Assembly: GCA_027297485.1 (NCBI GenBank)
Contig: JAPUHZ010000181.1
Coordinates: 1 to 9,812, forward strand
Direction: 5' to 3'
DNA: 9,812 bases
From: Deltaproteobacteria bacterium
GTDB taxonomy: Bacteria > Desulfobacterota_B > Binatia > UBA9968
Under the pieces are notes generated by a model. It made no database searches, was not told where the DNA came from, and worked only from the letters and a program-made list of their open reading frames with translations. Of this stretch, positions 6,359 through 9,812 are shown in pieces. Both the position numbers and the translations under genes were made by a program. Numbering within the stretch: position 1 is the first letter of the stretch; each line of letters opens with the position of its first letter.

Positions 6359-7108
6359 CTACTCTAATCTACCTTCCAGCTCTTTCACGACATCGGGAGA
6401 GAGGGCGGGCCTCACGAAGGTCTGGTAGATGGATTCATTCTGTAACCACATGATGTCTCTCCGACTCTTCACCGCCGCGCGCATTTCATCCTGGAGATGT
6501 TCTTCCATGCAATAATTTTTAATGACATCAATGACGGTGGTTCCATGGCCCACATCGTGATATTCATGTGCGCGGAAGAAATCGAGAGCGGAAGAAGGGA
6601 TCCAGGAGTAATATCCCTCCATGGCCTCCCTCTCCTCTCGCATTCTTTTTGGTCCCTCCCCCTCGAACACCAGACCTGTGCCAATAGCCACGGCCCAGTG
6701 GCTCTGTTGAACCAGCTCTACATACATCTCTAAGGCTGCCCGAACACCCGGCAACGGCTCATAGGCCAGCATCTCTTCCCGAGGAATACCGATGCCTTCC
6801 CCGAATCGGACCCAGAGCTCGGCGTGACTCGGGAACTTGCCGCCAAAGAGGTCTTCCCCCTCCTCCTCGACCATGTTTTCCAACAACGCCCTGCGCAGCT
6901 CCGGCACAGGACACTTTTGGTACCGGAAGCCAAAAAACCTGTGGATATGACGAAACTCGTGGAACTGATTCTTGGCCCACTGTTGAAGCTGCCCCTTCGT
7001 AAGGCGGCCTGTCAGGAGGAGTTGTCTTACCGGATGGGGTGTTGGATATCTATTCCGCAGGGTCTCTTGAAGATCTAAGATCAACTCTTCAGGTGAAAGA
7101 AGACTCAT
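6359..7108 (-). CDS. PqqC/TenA/CADD-like heme-oxygenase-fold protein, probable non-heme di-iron oxygenase
   Basis: This 249-aa all-helical protein belongs to the TenA/THI-4/PqqC superfamily: HP near the N-terminus (25-26), LTKGQLQQWAKNQFHEFRHI (36-55), MVEEEGED (79-86), SHAELW (94-99), the central W-VAIGTGLVFEG (138-150) and HEYHDVGHG (181-189). Possible iron ligands are a glutamate of the 81-85 cluster, His95, Glu149, His181, Asp185 and His188. The H-x3-D-x2-H spacing is that of CADD and related heme-oxygenase-like diiron oxidases, and PqqC itself lacks that exact set. The start is ATG 7108, because GGAGG sits 8 bases upstream (7117-7121); an upstream in-frame GTG at 7144 precedes that site and is rejected. 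The gene heads a two-gene unit with the methyltransferase. Possible chemistries include oxidative cleavage or p-aminobenzoate-type synthesis. No pqqA, pqqD or pqqE gene is nearby, so PQQ synthesis is unlikely. The fold is firm; the function is open. Confidence 0.85.
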   Translation of the reverse strand: MSLLSPEELILDLQETLRNRYPTPHPVRQLLLTGRLTKGQLQQWAKNQFHEFRHIHRFFGFRYQKCPVPELRRALLENMVEEEGEDLFGGKFPSHAELWVRFGEGIGIPREEMLAYEPLPGVRAALEMYVELVQQSHWAVAIGTGLVFEGEGPKRMREEREAMEGYYSWIPSSALDFFRAHEYHDVGHGTTVIDVIKNYCMEEHLQDEMRAAVKSRRDIMWLQNESIYQTFVRPALSPDVVKELEGRLE

Positions 7109-7116
7109 CTCAGTAA

Positions 7117-7124
7117 CCTCCTGC
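7117..7124 (-). promoter_or_regulatory. Strong Shine-Dalgarno deciding the PqqC-like start
   Basis: Read on the minus strand, GCAGGAGG is followed by an 8-base spacer and ATG at 7108. It is the best ribosome-binding site in the window and sits inside the longer open frame, arguing that the 12 extra codons from the GTG at 7144 are not translated. Confidence 0.75.
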
Positions 7125-7273
7125 CATTTTTTTGTTTTGCGCACCTAATGCTTTCGGATTCTTTTCCCATGGAATACGATGACGATCATACATAACTCTC
7201 TCCCTCTCGGCCAGCCATTCCGCTGTCTACTCTTGCACCCACGGCTCGGACTGAGCGATAGTTGGCGGCCATG

Positions 7274-7302
7274 TTGTGTTTTCCCCTCTTGTCCACTAAC
7301 AT
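7274..7302 (+). promoter_or_regulatory. Candidate promoter of the ABC/MBL unit, possibly giving a leaderless mRNA
   Basis: TTGTGT (7274-7279) and TAACAT (7297-7302) are 17 bp apart, each 4/6 to consensus. An alternative -10, CATAAT, overlaps at 7300-7305. Either would start transcription within a few bases of the ATG at 7311, which also lacks a Shine-Dalgarno sequence. The remaining 202-bp divergent intergenic region (7109-7310) shows no gene I can support. Confidence 0.25.
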
Positions 7303-7310
7303 AATACTCA

Positions 7311-8081
7311 ATGGTCTCTGTCCACTTACTTGATCTCACTAAACGGTTCGGTCCGATAGTTGCGGTGGATCAAGCCCATCTGACTGTCCATGACGGGGAA
7401 CTGCTGGTGATCGTAGGGGAGAGTGGCTGCGGCAAGACCACCATGCTGAGGCTCATCGCAGGCCTGGAGACGCCGGACAGCGGAACCATCAACATCGGAG
7501 GCATCCCGGTCAACGACATCGCTCCAGGACATAGGAACGTCCAAATGATCTTCCAGAATTTTGCCCTGTGGCCCCACATGAGGATCTTCGATGAGCGGAG
7601 TTATACCAATTTAACCTTTCCTCTGAAAATCCGAAAATGGTCCCGAGAAAAGATCCGTGAATTCATGCGGCCGCTGAATCAGAGGCTGGGTATTCAAGAG
7701 AGTTTTTTCCGCCGCAAACCCCCCGAACTCTCCGGCGGCGAGCAGCAACGAGTCGCCCTGGGCCGGGCCATGTCGACCTCTCCACGGGTCCTCCTCATGG
7801 ATGAGCCCCTAACCAATATCGACCCCCCTAATCGGCTCAAGATGCGAGGCGAGATCCTCAAATTTCATCGCGAGAACCGCTTAACGACCCTTTACGTTAC
7901 CCACAACTTGGCAGACGGTATAGCCTTGGGAGACCGTATCGCCGTGATGAGGGCAGGGCGCTTTGAGCAGGTAGACACTGCTGAGAATTTGATGCGACGG
8001 CCGGCGAGTGAATACGTGGCTGACTTTTTTAAGGCATCAGAACTTAGGTATAGTGATGTTTTTGCCCAGAAAACCCCATGA
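7311..8081 (+). CDS. ABC transporter ATP-binding protein (MalK/PotA-like, lacking a C-terminal regulatory domain)
   Basis: This 256-aa nucleotide-binding subunit has Walker A GESGCGKT (36-43), Q-loop Gln82 (FQNFALWPHM), signature LSGGEQQRVALGRAM (140-154), Walker B VLLMDE (160-165) with D-loop, and switch His198 (YVTHN). All catalytic residues are present. The sequence resembles the ATPases of sugar, polyamine or phosphonate importers, but those usually run to 350 aa or more with a TOBE/OB domain, and this one ends after the core. After the Q-loop the usual MTVFDNIAF-type stretch reads MRIFDERSYTNLTF, about five residues longer. No permease or binding protein gene adjoins it. The stop overlaps the next gene's start (ATGA, 8078-8081), indicating translational coupling to the MBL-fold protein. 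The start ATG 7311 fits the family N-terminus. The transported substrate is unknown, and a non-transport role is possible. Confidence 0.88.
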   Translation: MVSVHLLDLTKRFGPIVAVDQAHLTVHDGELLVIVGESGCGKTTMLRLIAGLETPDSGTINIGGIPVNDIAPGHRNVQMIFQNFALWPHMRIFDERSYTNLTFPLKIRKWSREKIREFMRPLNQRLGIQESFFRRKPPELSGGEQQRVALGRAMSTSPRVLLMDEPLTNIDPPNRLKMRGEILKFHRENRLTTLYVTHNLADGIALGDRIAVMRAGRFEQVDTAENLMRRPASEYVADFFKASELRYSDVFAQKTP

Positions 8082-8872
8082 TAAATGTAAGTGCATTTTT
8101 TTCTACTATCCTCTTCCTCACGTTTTTCGTGACCTCTCCTGCCGGAGCCGCCTGCCGAGAGATGGATCTGGCCCAGGGTTTGACCCCTTTCGCCTACGCC
8201 GCTGAGCCTGATGCCACTATTCAGTATTTCGGCCACAATTTTTTCCAGATCACTACGCGCAAGGGGACCCAGATCGTCACGGATCCCCTGGGACCAGGCA
8301 TGTACCCCACACCCCATGTCGCGCCCCATGTGGTAACGGTAGGACGAGAACACCCGAATCATAACTATGTGGATCTGGTCCACGGCAGCCCTATTATCAT
8401 GCGTGGCCTGGCAAACCGGGGGGCCGAATGGAATCGGGTAAGCAGGAACGTCAGAGACGTCTTCCTGTACAACGTCCCGATTTACCAAAAGGGGACTAGG
8501 GGGGCACTCAAAGGGGCCGCTTTCGTCTTCGATCTCGGAACCCTTTGCATTGCACACCTGGGAGACTTGAGTCATACGCTAACCCCCGAGCAGATTAAAC
8601 AGATGGGGAGAGTGGACATCGTACTTATTCCCATCGGCGGGATCTTTACGATGCCCCCTAGAACGGCCCGAGAGGTCCTGCAACAAATCAAACCCAAGAT
8701 CGCTATTCCCATGCACTACAGGGAAAACATTTTCATCCTCGCGTCCTTTGCGAAGGGGCTTTCCATCCGGCGTTTGAAAAGCGACACTCTGGTCGTAAGC
8801 AAGTCGTCCCTCCCCGCCACCACAGAGATCGTCGTGTTAAGACCCAAAGGCGGAAGGGGGGACTATCGGTAG
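8078..8872 (+). CDS. Exported MBL-fold metallo-hydrolase (Lactamase_B_3/UlaG-like) with altered metal motif
   Basis: This 264-aa protein begins with a hydrophobic signal segment (about 5-24, SAFFSTILFLTFFVTSPAGA). Possible signal peptidase sites are after AGA or AGAA, or further along at AYA-AEP (39-43), so it is probably periplasmic. The mature part is a metallo-beta-lactamase fold of the PF13483 type: QYFGHNFFQI (49-58), IVTDPLGP (66-73), VVTVGREHPNHNYVD (85-99), IAHLGDLSHTLTPEQ (158-172), VDIVLIPIGG (179-188) and AIPMHY (209-214). Relatives carry SHEHPDH where this protein has GREHPNH, so the first His is Arg90 and the Asp is Asn94. His92, His95, His160, Asp163 and His213 remain. Metal content or chemistry may therefore differ from typical members. 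It is translationally coupled to the ABC ATPase by a 4-bp overlap, an unusual pairing of a cytosolic ATPase with an exported hydrolase. Confidence 0.85.
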   Translation: MINVSAFFSTILFLTFFVTSPAGAACREMDLAQGLTPFAYAAEPDATIQYFGHNFFQITTRKGTQIVTDPLGPGMYPTPHVAPHVVTVGREHPNHNYVDLVHGSPIIMRGLANRGAEWNRVSRNVRDVFLYNVPIYQKGTRGALKGAAFVFDLGTLCIAHLGDLSHTLTPEQIKQMGRVDIVLIPIGGIFTMPPRTAREVLQQIKPKIAIPMHYRENIFILASFAKGLSIRRLKSDTLVVSKSSLPATTEIVVLRPKGGRGDYR

Positions 8873-8907
8873 CCATTCCGCCTACAACCAGGGTCGTTGG
8901 GTCTTTT
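8839..8907 (+). terminator. Nested inverted repeat with T-run after the MBL gene, candidate terminator
   Basis: AAGACCCAA (8839-8847) is the exact reverse complement of TTGGGTCTT (8897-8905). Inside it, GGCGGAA (8849-8855) pairs with TTCCGCC (8876-8882). The outer 3' arm ends in TCTTTT, as in an intrinsic terminator. The structure spans the MBL stop codon and the 36-bp gap before the convergent Nudix gene. A 14-nt asymmetric bulge between the two stems makes it less compact than a classical terminator. Confidence 0.45.
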
Positions 8908-8908
8908 A

Positions 8909-9598
8909 CTAAAGCATTTCAATAATCATCGGGCGCCTTTTCATAAAAGCGTAAAGCGAAGCGGGACGATGAGTGCCGAGCCGCTTTTTCCTCATTTGTT
9001 TCAGCAGCCGAAGCGAAAGGATTTTTTTGCGGAAGTTACGCCGGTCCAGAGGGCGGTGGAGGATCGTCTCGTAAACTTCCTGGAGCTCCCCCAAGGTAAA
9101 CTCCGGGGGAAGAAGGCTATAGACGATGTTGGTATACTGGAGCTTGGAGCGAAGCCTCTCAAGGGCGAGACGTCCCACCTGATCATGGTCATAGGCCAGG
9201 CGGGAAAGGCGATTGGCAGCAAACCATCTGATATCCGCATACTTGGATGCCGGAGTCAGGGTGACTCCCTGATAGGGGACCAAGGCTAAGTAAGAAGCCG
9301 AAACCACCCGTGTGGCAGGGTCTCTCTCCGGTTTGCCAAAGGTGTAGAGCTGTTCCAGGTAGCCGTTTCTCATGCCGGTCCTCTCATAGACCTCCCGCTC
9401 CGCCGCTTGATCGAGAGACTCCTCGGCGCCAACCAATCCGCCTGGGAAAGCCCACTCCCCGGCAAAGGGACCCTCTTTAACCTGGACCAGCAAACATTGG
9501 AGGACCCTCCGATTCAAAGTGAAGATCACCACATCCACTGCTACCCAAGGGTGTCCTTGAGCATCTGAAAAGCGGCGATACGACTCCACTTGACTCAT
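8909..9598 (-). CDS. Nudix hydrolase/winged-helix protein of the NrtR-like type
   Basis: This 229-aa two-domain protein has an N-terminal Nudix fold (about 15-145) and a C-terminal winged helix (about 155-225; LLPPEFTLGELQEVYETIL and then RRNFRKKI). This is the layout of NrtR and related regulators that sense ADP-ribose or other nucleotide-sugar effectors. The Nudix box (54-76) starts GLVGAEESLDQAAEREVYER. It matches GX5EX7REUXEEXGU except that the second Glu of EE is Arg73, so catalysis may be weakened and the domain may serve only to sense a ligand. No NAD synthesis genes are visible, so the controlled pathway is unknown. It lies 27 bp downstream of a substrate-binding protein gene on the same strand and is probably co-transcribed with it. 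I take ATG 9598; an in-frame TTG two codons earlier (9604) is less likely. Neither has a clear ribosome-binding site. Confidence 0.87.
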   Translation of the reverse strand: MSQVESYRRFSDAQGHPWVAVDVVIFTLNRRVLQCLLVQVKEGPFAGEWAFPGGLVGAEESLDQAAEREVYERTGMRNGYLEQLYTFGKPERDPATRVVSASYLALVPYQGVTLTPASKYADIRWFAANRLSRLAYDHDQVGRLALERLRSKLQYTNIVYSLLPPEFTLGELQEVYETILHRPLDRRNFRKKILSLRLLKQMRKKRLGTHRPASLYAFMKRRPMIIEML

Positions 9599-9625
9599 AG
9601 TCAACGCAGTCCCAGCCTGTCGGTC

Positions 9626-9812
9626 CTATATCTTAAACGCCTCTAACGTATTCGGGGCAAAGAGCTTTTCCAAGTCCAACCTCTTCTTTATCAAGCCCTG
9701 TTCCAAGAGATAGGAATGGAAAGTCTCTAGGACCTTCCGGTTGGCCTCGAAGCCGTACGGCCAGAAGTCTGCGGTCATCAGACTCCGTACTTCTTCAAAT
9801 TCTGAAAGCGAC
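9626..9812 (-). CDS. C-terminus of an ABC substrate-binding protein (NMT1/4,5-dihydroxyphthalate decarboxylase-like), truncated by window edge
   Basis: The minus strand is open from the window's right edge to TAG at 9628-9626 and encodes 61 residues. FWPYGFEANRKVLETF is followed by YLLEQGLIKKRLDLEKLFAP and then NTLEAFKI. The PYG-E-NR--LE-F---EQGL--R-----LF-P-TL--F pattern is the hallmark end of periplasmic solute-binding proteins in the NMT1/TauA-related family. That family is commonly misnamed 4,5-dihydroxyphthalate decarboxylase, and most members bind small aromatic or organic solutes for ABC import. The start and signal peptide lie outside the window. The downstream Nudix regulator starts 27 bp after the stop, so the two probably share an operon. 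The ligand is unknown. Confidence 0.75.
   Translation of the reverse strand, partial: SLSEFEEVRSLMTADFWPYGFEANRKVLETFHSYLLEQGLIKKRLDLEKLFAPNTLEAFKI

Noticed and set aside
6359..7108. Annotation as pqqC
   Set aside because: The fold matches, but no other pqq gene is near and the His181/Asp185/His188 set is closer to CADD-like di-iron proteins.
7109..7144. GTG start 12 codons upstream for the PqqC-like gene
   Set aside because: The strong GGAGG ribosome-binding site lies inside this stretch and serves the ATG at 7108.
7145..7339. Small - ORF of 64 codons (and a 28-codon one in another frame) in the divergent intergenic region
   Set aside because: No ribosome-binding site, no recognisable family, and it overlaps the start of the ABC ATPase gene.
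7892..8575. Open - frame of 227 codons
   Set aside because: Antisense to the well-supported ABC ATPase and MBL genes, with no recognisable motif.

Overview
The window is a stretch of bacterial chromosome, moderately GC-rich by eye, with no rRNA, tRNA or CRISPR array. The gene content (an IS110 transposase, a RAYT-type Y1 transposase, a bactofilin, amidohydrolases, and pieces of branched-chain amino acid and NMT1/dihydroxyphthalate-type ABC transporters) fits an environmental Gram-negative such as an uncultured deltaproteobacterium, NC10 or Rokubacteria-like lineage. That placement is an impression from gene types, not a measured taxonomy.

Layout. Positions 1-2100 are mobile-element territory: the C-terminal three quarters of an IS110-family transposase on +, open at the window edge, and a complete REP-associated (Y1, HUH) transposase on - with a DnaA-like C-terminal helix-turn-helix. 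A short spacer with two micro-tandem duplications separates them from a bactofilin gene (2184-2609, +). The bactofilin tail overlaps, convergently by 9 bp, a divergent adenine-deaminase-like amidohydrolase (2601-4385, -). That gene shares a 94-bp divergent promoter region with a second, unrelated-type amidohydrolase of the ACMSD/amidohydro_2 family (4480-5394, +). Right behind its stop lies a C-terminal relic of livF (5406-5537), which marks an old rearrangement.

The second half holds two divergently oriented gene pairs and the start of a third unit. On - is a PqqC/TenA/CADD-like heme-oxygenase-fold protein (6359-7108), followed with no gap (TAG directly followed by GTG) by a SAM-dependent methyltransferase (5549-6358). 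On + is an orphan ABC ATPase (7311-8081), coupled through an ATGA overlap to an exported metallo-beta-lactamase-fold protein (8078-8872) whose HxHxDH motif reads RxHxNH. At the right edge, on -, are the C-terminus of a periplasmic substrate-binding protein (9626 to the edge) and an NrtR-like Nudix/winged-helix protein 27 bp downstream (8909-9598).

The best candidate for something undescribed is the central block. A probable non-heme di-iron oxygenase with CADD-like ligand spacing is translationally linked to a small-molecule methyltransferase, and faces an ATPase/MBL pair that lacks its own permease and has an altered metal site. The functional link between these genes is inference only.
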